DNA of 64,000 nucleotides from Sphingopyxis sp. BE259 (lineage in GTDB: Bacteria; Pseudomonadota; Alphaproteobacteria; Sphingomonadales; Sphingomonadaceae). The notes below the pieces were generated by a model, which saw only the letters and a program-made list of their open reading frames with translations, did not search any database and was not told the DNA's origin. Each line of letters begins with the position of its first letter. Positions within the stretch are counted from its first letter, which is position 1. The stretch spans positions 2,220,001 to 2,284,000 of the forward strand of contig NZ_JAVDWM010000001.1 of assembly GCF_031457495.1 (NCBI RefSeq). Direction: 5' to 3'. A program made the translations under genes and the position numbers. Shown in pieces: positions 54,774 through 62,478 of this stretch.

Positions 54774-55669
54774 CGCCAGCACCGACTCTTTCTCGACAAT
54801 GGGGTCGCCGCTTTGCGGCGGCCCTTTTGCCGTTGCTGGCCGCCGGGTGCGGCACCGCCGAAACCGCGCCACCGGCGCGCCCGGCAATGTGGCTGGTCGC
54901 CGATGATGACACGCGCATCTATATATTGGGGACGATGCACGCGCTGCCGCGCGGGACCGATTGGGACGATGGCGTGGTCGCGGCGGCAATTGAATCCGCC
55001 GACGAGTTGGTGATGGAATTGGCCCCTGCCCAGCTCGCAGCAGCAGGTGCCGAATTCCAGAAACTGGCGCCGCGCACCACGCCGCTGGCGATCGAAGCGC
55101 GTCTGCGGGGCGAGGCGCTCACCAATTATCGGGCGCTCGAGGATGGCGGCAAAGCCTTTGGCGGCGATGCGCTCGACGACTGGGCGGCCATGGTGCTGAT
55201 GGGCCAGCGGGTCGCGCAGAACGCGGACCTGTCGTCAGCCGACGGGGTGGAAACCGTGCTGACCGAGACGTTCCAGGCGGCGGGCAAACCGATTGCCGGG
55301 CTGGAAACCGCGCGAGCGCAGCTGATGCTGTTCGAAACGCTCGACGCACCGACCCAGCGCGCGCTGCTGACCCACGCCGCCGAGGGAGCGGATAACGCAG
55401 TTGCCGAGGTTACCGCACTGACCGCCGCATGGCGCCGCGGCGACGTTGCCACGCTGGAAGCGATGATCAACGAAGATGTCGATGCAGTGCCCGCAGCGCG
55501 CAAGGCGATCATCACGGACCGCAACCGGCGCTGGAGCGCATGGGTGCAGAAGCGGATGGCGCGGCCCGGCACGGTTTTGATGGCGGTCGGCGCAGGGCAT
55601 CTGGTCGGGGGTGATGGGGTTCCGGCGATACTGGCGGAGACAGGGATAAAGATAGAGCGGGTGCAGTGA
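54770..55669 (+). CDS. TraB/GumN family lipoprotein (second of tandem pair)
   Basis: A 299-residue paralogue of the preceding protein. It starts with TTG 54770 overlapping the upstream stop and has a lipoprotein leader with lipobox LLAAGCG. Core motifs are AMWLVADDDTRIYILGTMHALPRG and GTVLMAVGAGHLVGGDGV, matching its neighbour. The pair probably arose by tandem duplication, one soluble or differently anchored and one a lipoprotein. Confidence 0.83.
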   Translation: MTPAPTLSRQWGRRFAAALLPLLAAGCGTAETAPPARPAMWLVADDDTRIYILGTMHALPRGTDWDDGVVAAAIESADELVMELAPAQLAAAGAEFQKLAPRTTPLAIEARLRGEALTNYRALEDGGKAFGGDALDDWAAMVLMGQRVAQNADLSSADGVETVLTETFQAAGKPIAGLETARAQLMLFETLDAPTQRALLTHAAEGADNAVAEVTALTAAWRRGDVATLEAMINEDVDAVPAARKAIITDRNRRWSAWVQKRMARPGTVLMAVGAGHLVGGDGVPAILAETGIKIERVQ

Positions 55670-55678
55670 AGCGGCGAC

Positions 55679-55825
55679 TTTGGGGTGGCGAGCGGACTTG
55701 CCCATCCTCGTCATTCCCGCGAAAGCGGGAACCCAGTTGCACTGTCGGCTCGCTGGGTCCCGGCTTTCGCGGGGATGACGAAGCGAGCGGTGCGGCGGTA
55801 ATGATTGCTGAATAGTACCCCAAAG
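55679..55825 (+). repeat. REP-like palindromic repeat before rplY
   Basis: TCGTCATTCCCGCGAAAGCG (55708 on) and CCCGGCTTTCGCGGGGATGACGA (to 55781) form a large hairpin; the outer CTTTGGGGT / ACCCCAAAG borders resemble those of the 140-bp repeat family. It fills most of the 271-base gap between the second TraB gene and rplY. Confidence 0.75.
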
Positions 55826-55940
55826 ACCCCTGCCCCCTTCCCGCGCTTGCATTTTCCGCGCGTCCCCGCTAAGCGCCGCCGCTTCCGACCATGGTCATCC
55901 CTGGAGGCGTGGCGGACTTTGAAACTTTTCTCGGAGAAAA

Positions 55941-56579
55941 ATGATGAGCGACCAGCTGGTGCTGTCGGCCGAGACGCGTGATCGGGGAGGCAAGGGAGCC
56001 TCGCGTGAACTGCGTCGTGAAGGCCGTGTCCCCGCCGTTGTCTATGGCGGCAAAGAAGAACCCCTGATGATCCACGTCGAAGAAAAGCTGCTGATGAAGC
56101 AGTTGATGACGGGTCACTTCATGAACTCGGTCGTCATGATCGACGTCGGCGGCAAAAAAATCCGCACGTTGCCTAAGGACGTCGCCTTCCACCCGGTCAA
56201 GGATCGTCCGATCCATGCCGACTTCCTGCGCATCGCCAAGGATGCGACCGTCCACGTCGCCGTTCCGGTGGTGTTCGCGAACGAAGACGCCTCGCCTGGC
56301 CTGAAGCGCGGCGGCGTGCTCAACATCGTTCGTCACGAACTGGAACTCGTTTGCGATGCGGACAAGATTCCTGACGAAATTTCGATCGACGTGACCGGAT
56401 TCGACGTCGGTGATTCGATTCACATCAGCAGCGTCACCCTACCCAAGGGCGTCGAAAGTGCGATCACCGATCGCGACTTCACCATTGCCACCATCGTCGC
56501 TCCGTCGGCGCTGAAGTCGAGCGAAGGTGACACGACGGTCGACGGCGGCGAAACGGCTGCCGAAGGCGACGACGCCTAA
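55941..56579 (+). CDS. rplY: Ribosomal protein bL25 (Ctc form)
   Basis: Binds 5S rRNA in the large subunit. The 212-residue long (Ctc-type) form has the N-terminal L25 domain ([30 protein letters not shown]) and the C-terminal TL5 domain ([29 protein letters not shown]), ending in an acidic tail. The RBS GGAGA precedes ATG 55941; ATG 55944 is adjacent. It pairs with pth downstream, the usual order. Confidence 0.95.
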   Translation: MMSDQLVLSAETRDRGGKGASRELRREGRVPAVVYGGKEEPLMIHVEEKLLMKQLMTGHFMNSVVMIDVGGKKIRTLPKDVAFHPVKDRPIHADFLRIAKDATVHVAVPVVFANEDASPGLKRGGVLNIVRHELELVCDADKIPDEISIDVTGFDVGDSIHISSVTLPKGVESAITDRDFTIATIVAPSALKSSEGDTTVDGGETAAEGDDA

Positions 56580-56591
56580 ATAGTCGGACGC

Positions 56592-56620
56592 GCCCCTCCC
56601 CCCTTGCGGGAGGGGCGTTT
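56592..56620 (+). terminator. Terminator-like hairpin between rplY and pth
   Basis: Stem GCCCCTCCC / GGGAGGGGC with a seven-base loop, followed by GTTT. The T run is short, so it may attenuate more than stop transcription into pth. Confidence 0.6.
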
Positions 56621-56646
56621 CGATCAGACCCGGGAAAGGCAGTATC

Positions 56647-57216
56647 ATGCAGCTCTGGGTCGGCCTCGGCAATCCCGGGCCTCAATATGCGATGCACCGC
56701 CACAATGTCGGCTTTATGGCCGCCGATGTTATCGCCAACGTCCACGACTTTCCGGCACCCGCGAAGAAATTCCAGGGCTGGATCCAGGACGGGCGCATCG
56801 GATCGACACGCATCCTCCTGCTGAAACCCGGCACCTTCATGAACGAAAGCGGCCGCAGCGTGCGTGCGGCGATGGATTTCTACAAACTCGACACGCCGGA
56901 CGTTACCGTCTTTTACGACGAGCTCGACCTGATCCCGATGCAGGTGAAGGTCAAGCGCGGCGGCGGCGCCGCGGGGCATAACGGCATCCGCAGCATGATC
57001 CAGCACATCGGCGAAGATTTTCGCCGCGTCCGCATCGGCATCGGCCATCCGGGGCACAAGGACCGCGTGACCGGCCATGTGCTGGGCAATTATCACAAGA
57101 GCGAGATGGAACCGCTGATCGACCTGCTTGGCGCGATCGCGGCCGAAACGCCGTGGCTGGCCGACGGCAACGACGTTCGTTTTCAGAGCGATCTCGCGCT
57201 GCGGTTGCAGGGATAG
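56647..57216 (+). CDS. pth: Peptidyl-tRNA hydrolase
   Basis: Releases peptides from tRNAs dropped from ribosomes. The 189 residues contain LWVGLGNPGPQYAMHRHNVGFM (catalytic His in the RHNVG motif), LLLKPGTFMNESGRSV, FYDELDLIPMQVKVKRGGGAAGHNGIRS and FRRVRIGIGHPG. Start ATG 56647 lies after GGGAAAGG. Confidence 0.96.
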   Translation: MQLWVGLGNPGPQYAMHRHNVGFMAADVIANVHDFPAPAKKFQGWIQDGRIGSTRILLLKPGTFMNESGRSVRAAMDFYKLDTPDVTVFYDELDLIPMQVKVKRGGGAAGHNGIRSMIQHIGEDFRRVRIGIGHPGHKDRVTGHVLGNYHKSEMEPLIDLLGAIAAETPWLADGNDVRFQSDLALRLQG

Positions 57217-57240
57217 GCAGAGGCTGGAAACGACCGATTG

Positions 57241-57380
57241 CGGGCATAAACTTTCGTCATCCCGGACTTGATCCGTGATCCATGCGCCCTCTCAGCAGCG
57301 GGCGGCGCATGGCCTCGTGGACCCCGGATCAAGTCCGGGGTGACGAGTCGATGAGGGCAGCTCCCTACCCCAAAGCCGCC
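57241..57380 (-). repeat. 140-bp palindromic repeat, copy 2 (inverted)
   Basis: Reverse complement reads GGCGGCTTTGGGGTAGGGAG onward and matches 31011-31150 along its whole length with few differences. It lies between pth and the SDR gene. Confidence 0.85.
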
Positions 57381-57432
57381 GATTTGGCAGCCGATGTTAA
57401 CTAGGGCAATATAGTTCCGAAAGGAGCCAGTC

Positions 57433-58428
57433 ATGACCAATCGCCATACGCCCAGCCGCCGCCAACTCATTGCCGGAGCCGCAGCGCTGACCGCCACCTC
57501 CCCTGCCCTGCTGCAAGCCACAACACCTTATATGGCTCCTTTCCTGAAAGGTCGAACCATTCTGATCACCGGGGCGTCGAGCGGCTTTGGCCGCATCGGC
57601 GCGCTGTATTATGCCCGGCTCGGTGCCAAGGTAATTGCCACGATGCGCGGGCTGCCACGGCCCGACGCGGAGACGCTGACGGCCGAGGCGGCGAAGGAAA
57701 AGCTCGACCTGCATATCCTCGAAATCGACGTGACCGACGACGAATCAGTGGGCCATGGCGTTGCCGACGCGCTCGAACTGGCGGGCGGCCGGATCGATAC
57801 GCTGATCAACAACGCCGGGATCGGCATTACCGGCCCGGTCGAGGTCCAGGACATGGCGGCGACGCGGCTGATCTTCGAAACCAACGTGCTGGGAATCCAG
57901 CGAATGCTGCGCGCGCTGCTGCCGCAGATGCGGGCCGCGAAAAGCGGGCAGATCTTCAACATCTCGTCGCAGCTCGGTCGCGTCATCGTCCCCGGCGGTG
58001 GGCATTATTCGGCGACCAAATTTGCGGTCGAGGCCTTGTCCGAACAGCTTGCCTATGAACTGGTGCCGCATGGCATCGACGTGACGGTGATCCAGCCCGG
58101 CGGCTATCCGACCAAGGTCTGGGTCAATCGCAACGCCTATACCGGCGCGCTGAAGGCGCGCAGCGAAGCGGCGCTGCTTGATGCCTATGCGCCCTTCACC
58201 CGCGGCATGGGGACCGAGGATGGCAGCGGGCGCAGCGCCGATCCGCTCGACGTGCCGCGCGCAATTGCCGAGATCATGGCGATGCCCGCCGGAAAGCGGC
58301 CGCTGCGCCGCGCCGTGCATCCGGGCAACAAGCCGCAGGAGGCGATCAATCGCGTGTCGGCCGAAGTGCAGGTGGCGTGGCTGGGCGGCGGCGCGCTGGG
58401 GCCACTGGTCAAGGCGGTTCACGACTGA
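57433..58428 (+). CDS. SDR-family oxidoreductase with Tat-like leader
   Basis: A 331-residue classical short-chain dehydrogenase. After an N-terminal SRRQLIAGAAALTATSPALL stretch that looks like a twin-arginine signal, the Rossmann domain shows ILITGASSGFGRIGA (NAD(P) binding), NNAGIG, the catalytic Ser in NISSQLG and YSATK (Tyr/Lys). An exported SDR would need its cofactor bound before Tat transport. Substrate unknown. It is preceded by the 140-bp repeat and AAGGAG. Confidence 0.88.
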   Translation: MTNRHTPSRRQLIAGAAALTATSPALLQATTPYMAPFLKGRTILITGASSGFGRIGALYYARLGAKVIATMRGLPRPDAETLTAEAAKEKLDLHILEIDVTDDESVGHGVADALELAGGRIDTLINNAGIGITGPVEVQDMAATRLIFETNVLGIQRMLRALLPQMRAAKSGQIFNISSQLGRVIVPGGGHYSATKFAVEALSEQLAYELVPHGIDVTVIQPGGYPTKVWVNRNAYTGALKARSEAALLDAYAPFTRGMGTEDGSGRSADPLDVPRAIAEIMAMPAGKRPLRRAVHPGNKPQEAINRVSAEVQVAWLGGGALGPLVKAVHD

Positions 58429-58437
58429 CCCGCCACG

Positions 58438-58455
58438 ATGTCACCATAACGTCAT
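58438..58455 (+). promoter_or_regulatory. Possible Pho box upstream of the PhoX-like gene
   Basis: ATGTCAC-4-ACGTCAT, two 7-bp direct repeats with 11-bp periodicity, close to the PhoB consensus CTGTCAT-4-CTGTCAT. It lies about 120 bases before the phosphatase start. Confidence 0.4.
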
Positions 58456-58575
58456 CGAAATCCTGCCTTTCTGACTTGGTGAAGCCATTTAGCTGACACC
58501 TCCCGCTGCCATCGGTGCGCCACCCAAGGCCGGACAAACCAGTCCGGCGGCTCAACCGAAAAACAGGGGGACTGA

Positions 58576-60453
58576 ATGTCACATCTTACCGACGACGCCC
58601 GCGCGCCGTATCGCGGCGACACCATCAGCGATCATGCGCCGGGCAGCTTGGAGGCGATCGTCGCTGCCAATCCGACCCGCCGCACCCTGCTCCGCAACGG
58701 CCTGTTCGGGCTCTCGATGCTTTCCACCACCGCATTGGCGGCCTGCGGAGGCACCAGCGGTGATCCGGTGGTCACCCTGCCCCCCACCGCCGGGCCAAGA
58801 CCGACGCCCACCCCGACCGCGCCGCCGGTCAGCTATGCCGTGACGTTTGCCGCGGTCGCCGCGAACCAGAATGACGCGGTGACGGTCCCTGCGGGTTATA
58901 CCGTCGACGTGCTGCTGAAAGCGGGCGATTCGGTCGAAAGCGGCGCGGCCTATACCGGCAGCTTCCCGACCCCAGCGATCGCCGAGAAATGGGCCGGCGG
59001 CAATCACGACGGGATGGAATATTTTGCCTTTCCCGGGGTCGACGCCAACAACCGCGGCCTGCTGGCGATCAACCATGAATATCCCGATTTTAACATCCTG
59101 ATGTCGGGCAATTACAATGCCGCCACCGCCACCGCCGACCAGAAAGCGGTCGCGCTGTCGGCAGTCGGGATCAGCGTCGTCGAGATCGCCAAGGGTAGCG
59201 ACGGCAAATGGTCGGTGCAGTCGGGATCGACATATAACCGCCGCTACACGGGCAACAGCAGCTACCGCGTCGGCGGCCCCGCCGCGGGCGTTGTCGCTGG
59301 ACCGATCAAGGGCATGCTGAATAACTGCGCTAGCGGCCGCACCCCGTGGGGCACCTATCTGACCTGCGAAGAGACGACCGACAATTATCTCGACCCGACG
59401 CAGCCCGCCAACGGCTATGGCTGGGTCATCGAAATCGACCCGCGGCGCGAACTGGCGCAGCCGACCAAGCGCACCGCGATGGGCCGCTTCGACCATGAGA
59501 ATGTCGCGTTTCTGGAAAACAGCGACCGCCGCACCGCCTTTTACATGGGCGACGATGCCACGCCGGGGTGCATCTATAAATTCGTCCCCGACCGCGCCTA
59601 TAGCGCGACGAACCGCGCCGCGAACACCGACCTACTCGATTCAGGCACGCTCTATGTCGCGCGTTTCAACGGCGACGGCACCGGCGAATGGCGCGCGCTG
59701 GTAGTGGGTCAGAACGGCTTGGCCGCCGGGGCGTCCGATCCCGGCAACACCAGCCAGAGCACGACCCCGCCGGCGCCGACGATCGTCAATTTCAACAGCC
59801 AGGCCGATGTGCTGATCAACTGCAAGTCAGCGGCGCGCGTCGCGGGCGGCACCGTGATGGATCGGCCGGAGTGGATCACGGTCGCGCCCGATAACAGCGC
59901 GGTATTCGTGACGCTGACCAACAACAGCGGCCGCCGCGTCACCAACCCGATGAACCCGCGAACGACCAACCTGCACGGCCATATCATCAAGTTCAGCGAA
60001 CAGGGCAATTCACCGCTGGCGACGACGTTCCGCTGGGAAATCTTCCTGCTCGCGGGCGATCCGTCGCTGGCGGCAGGCGGCAGCAACCTGACCGGCAACA
60101 TCAACGGCGATACCTTTTCCAGCCCCGACGGGATTGCCATCGATCCGCAGGGCCGATTGTGGGTCCAAACCGATCACAGCGTCCCGGGCAACTCAGGTGT
60201 ATCGGGCCGCTCGATCGATCAGGCTTTCGGTCACAACGCCATGTTCCATGTCGATCAGGTGACCAAATTGTCGAAGCGTTTTCTGGTCGGCCCGCTGGGC
60301 TGCGAGATTACTGGGCTGACCTATACCCCTGATCTGCGGACCTTCTTCGTCAACATCCAGCATCCGACGGGCAACTGGCCGGTGGCCGGGCAGCAGCCGC
60401 GGTCGTCGACCATCGTCGTGCGACGCACCGACAACCAGCCGGTCGGCGCGTAA
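58576..60453 (+). CDS. phoX: PhoX-family alkaline phosphatase (DUF839)
   Basis: A 625-residue exported phosphatase. A Tat-type leader (TRRTLLRNGLFGLSMLSTTALAACGG) sits after about 35 N-terminal residues, followed by a Pro/Thr linker. PhoX motifs include GMEYFAFPG, LLAINHEYPDF, MLNNCASGRTPWGTYLTCEET, MGRFDHENVAF and the C-terminal FSSPDGIAIDPQGRLWVQTD. PhoX uses Ca/Fe and releases phosphate from esters in the periplasm. A lipoprotein-like LAACGG makes cell-surface or membrane attachment possible. Confidence 0.88.
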   Translation: MSHLTDDARAPYRGDTISDHAPGSLEAIVAANPTRRTLLRNGLFGLSMLSTTALAACGGTSGDPVVTLPPTAGPRPTPTPTAPPVSYAVTFAAVAANQNDAVTVPAGYTVDVLLKAGDSVESGAAYTGSFPTPAIAEKWAGGNHDGMEYFAFPGVDANNRGLLAINHEYPDFNILMSGNYNAATATADQKAVALSAVGISVVEIAKGSDGKWSVQSGSTYNRRYTGNSSYRVGGPAAGVVAGPIKGMLNNCASGRTPWGTYLTCEETTDNYLDPTQPANGYGWVIEIDPRRELAQPTKRTAMGRFDHENVAFLENSDRRTAFYMGDDATPGCIYKFVPDRAYSATNRAANTDLLDSGTLYVARFNGDGTGEWRALVVGQNGLAAGASDPGNTSQSTTPPAPTIVNFNSQADVLINCKSAARVAGGTVMDRPEWITVAPDNSAVFVTLTNNSGRRVTNPMNPRTTNLHGHIIKFSEQGNSPLATTFRWEIFLLAGDPSLAAGGSNLTGNINGDTFSSPDGIAIDPQGRLWVQTDHSVPGNSGVSGRSIDQAFGHNAMFHVDQVTKLSKRFLVGPLGCEITGLTYTPDLRTFFVNIQHPTGNWPVAGQQPRSSTIVVRRTDNQPVGA

Positions 60454-60465
60454 GAAGCCAGTTCG

Positions 60466-60499
60466 CGCCCGCCTGTCCTTTCGGGACAGGCGGGCGGTT
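60466..60499. terminator. Terminator-like hairpin between phoX and the CAP gene
   Basis: Stem CGCCCGCCTGTCC / GGACAGGCGGGCG (13 bp) around a five-base loop. It lies between two convergent genes and probably serves both, though the T tract is weak. Confidence 0.75.
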
Positions 60500-60501
60500 C
60501 G

Positions 60502-61155
60502 TCAGGGCGCGCGTTTCGGCGGCGGCGGTGGCGAGCCATCGGAGGTTTGCGACATCAGCATCACGCACATCGTGCGGTGCACTCGGTGCGTGCCGCAGGC
60601 GACACCGGCATAGCGGTGGGTCGGACGCAGCAGGCTGTGCCGGTGGCCGCGGTCGGGGACGCCATCGTCGATCAGCAATTGCTGGACCACCCCTGCCGGG
60701 CTGTGGTGGCCATATGTGATGACTTCGTTGACATAGGGGCCGCCGCCGCGCGCTTTCATCCGCTCGCCGGGGCCGCGCCCGCGGGTGTAGTGGCCGACAG
60801 CGCCCGACCGTGACTGAGCCGCGACATGGTCGGCCGCCGCATTCGCCAGCATCGCGCTTTGCTGCAACCGCGCCAGCGGCTTTTCGCGGCGCAGGTCACG
60901 GATCGCTTCATCGACCGCGGCGACACCCTCGTTGGTCATGATGTCGATCTCGCTGTCGTCGTCGGCGAGCAACAATCGGCCATCGAAGCGGTCGCGATAA
61001 TCGCGCAGGACGTCGGTATAGCCCGCAGGATCGCTGCGAAAGCGGTTGAGTTCGGCGAGCACCCCGGCTTCGAAGCGGCTCGGCGCAGCACTGGCGGCAA
61101 CCGCGCCAAGGCCCAGCACCAGCGCGGCGGCGGTCCATCGGGAGAATGTCATCAT
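60502..61155 (-). CDS. CAP/SCP-domain secreted protein
   Basis: A 217-residue exported protein with a signal peptide (FSRWTAAALVLGLGAVAASAAP) and a CAP domain: LAELNRFRSDPAGYTDVL, ANAAADHVAAQSRSGAVGHY, and GHRHSLLRPTHRYAGVACG. Bacterial CAP proteins (YkwD-like) are often extracytoplasmic; function unknown. A Pro-rich tail ends the protein. Start at ATG 61155 or 61152; the open frame begins further up at 61194. Confidence 0.85.
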   Translation of the reverse strand: MMTFSRWTAAALVLGLGAVAASAAPSRFEAGVLAELNRFRSDPAGYTDVLRDYRDRFDGRLLLADDDSEIDIMTNEGVAAVDEAIRDLRREKPLARLQQSAMLANAAADHVAAQSRSGAVGHYTRGRGPGERMKARGGGPYVNEVITYGHHSPAGVVQQLLIDDGVPDRGHRHSLLRPTHRYAGVACGTHRVHRTMCVMLMSQTSDGSPPPPPKRAP

Positions 61156-61289
61156 GGTGCCCGCGATAAAGCCGCAAGGCTGAACCTGTCGCAACGATAT
61201 TCGGCAAATACGGCAAACGCTGGCGTCGCGGTCGACTTGGCGCTAGGGGCGCAGCAAGCCCGGCCTCACGCCGGTCATACGGAGTTTTT

Positions 61290-62387
61290 ATGGGTTTCAA
61301 ATGCGGCATCGTCGGACTGCCCAACGTCGGCAAGTCCACCCTGTTCAACGCGCTGACCGAGACGGCAGCGGCGCAGGCGGCCAATTACCCCTTTTGCACG
61401 ATCGAGCCGAACATCGGCAATGTCGCGGTCCCCGATGCGCGATTGGAAAAACTGGCCGCGATCGCGAGCAGCAAAAAGATCATCGCGACGCAGCTTGCCT
61501 TTGTCGACATCGCGGGCCTCGTGCGCGGCGCGTCGAAGGGCGAAGGACTGGGCAACCAGTTCCTGGGCAATATTCGCGAAGTCGATGCGATCGTCCACGT
61601 CCTGCGCTGTTTCGAAGATGACGACATTCAGCATGTCGAAAACAAGGTCGATCCGGTCGCCGATGCCGAGACGGTCGAAACCGAATTGCTGCTATCCGAC
61701 CTCGAAAGCCTGGAGAAGCGCGTTCCCGCTTTCACCAAGAAGGCCGCGCAGGGCGACAAGGAAGCGAAAATCGCCGCTTCGGTGCTCGGCCAAGCGCTCG
61801 AATTGCTGCGCGAAGGCAAGCCCGCACGGTTGACCGACCCCAAGGACGACGAGGAAGCCCGCGTCCTGCGCACTGCGCAGCTGCTGACGTCAAAGCCCGT
61901 TCTTTATGTTTGCAATGTCGATGAGGGCAGCGCCGCGAACGGCAACGCCTTTTCGGAAAAAGTATTCGCCAAGGCGGCCGCCGAGGGCGCTCAGGCCGTC
62001 GTCGTCTCGGCCGCGATCGAAAGCGAGCTGGTAACGATGGATATGGCCGACCGGCTGGAGTTTCTCGAAGAAATGGGCCTCCACGAAACCGGCCTCGCGC
62101 GTGTCATCCGCGCCGGATACGAGCTGCTCCACCTGATCACCTTCTTCACCGTCGGCCCGCAGGAAGCGCGCGCGTGGACCGTGCACACGGGCGCCACGGC
62201 GCCTGAAGCCGCAGGCGAGATCCACAGCGATTTCCAGAAGGGCTTCATCCGCGCCGAAACCATCGCCTATGACGATTATGTCGCGCTGGGCGGCGAGGCG
62301 CGGGCGCGCGAGGCGGGCAAGCTGCGCGCCGAAGGGAAGGCTTATGTCGTGCACGACGGCGATGTGATGCACTTCCTGCACAGCTGA
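61290..62387 (+). CDS. ychF: YchF, redox-regulated Obg-like ATPase
   Basis: A 365-residue P-loop protein of the Obg family that prefers ATP. It has the G1 motif GLPNVGKSTLFNALT, switch region YPFCTIEPNIG, DIAGLVRGASKGEGLGNQFL, NVDEGSA in place of NKxD, and a C-terminal TGS domain (TFFTVGPQEARAWTVHTGATAPEAAG). Binds ribosomes and is linked to stress tolerance. Start ATG 61290 after GGAG. It is solitary, divergent from the CAP gene. Confidence 0.96.
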   Translation: MGFKCGIVGLPNVGKSTLFNALTETAAAQAANYPFCTIEPNIGNVAVPDARLEKLAAIASSKKIIATQLAFVDIAGLVRGASKGEGLGNQFLGNIREVDAIVHVLRCFEDDDIQHVENKVDPVADAETVETELLLSDLESLEKRVPAFTKKAAQGDKEAKIAASVLGQALELLREGKPARLTDPKDDEEARVLRTAQLLTSKPVLYVCNVDEGSAANGNAFSEKVFAKAAAEGAQAVVVSAAIESELVTMDMADRLEFLEEMGLHETGLARVIRAGYELLHLITFFTVGPQEARAWTVHTGATAPEAAGEIHSDFQKGFIRAETIAYDDYVALGGEARAREAGKLRAEGKAYVVHDGDVMHFLHS

Positions 62388-62478
62388 TCCGCGCGTCGGC
62401 GGGTTCGGCTTCGGTCATTGATGTAACGCGCGGCTCCGCTATCGAGGAGAAGCGATTCGCGTCCCCGGGAGCCCAGCC

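Noticed and set aside
62403..62430. Pho box before the PhoD-like gene
   Set aside because: GGTCAT is followed four bases later by GTAACGC, which matches the consensus poorly; not listed as a feature.
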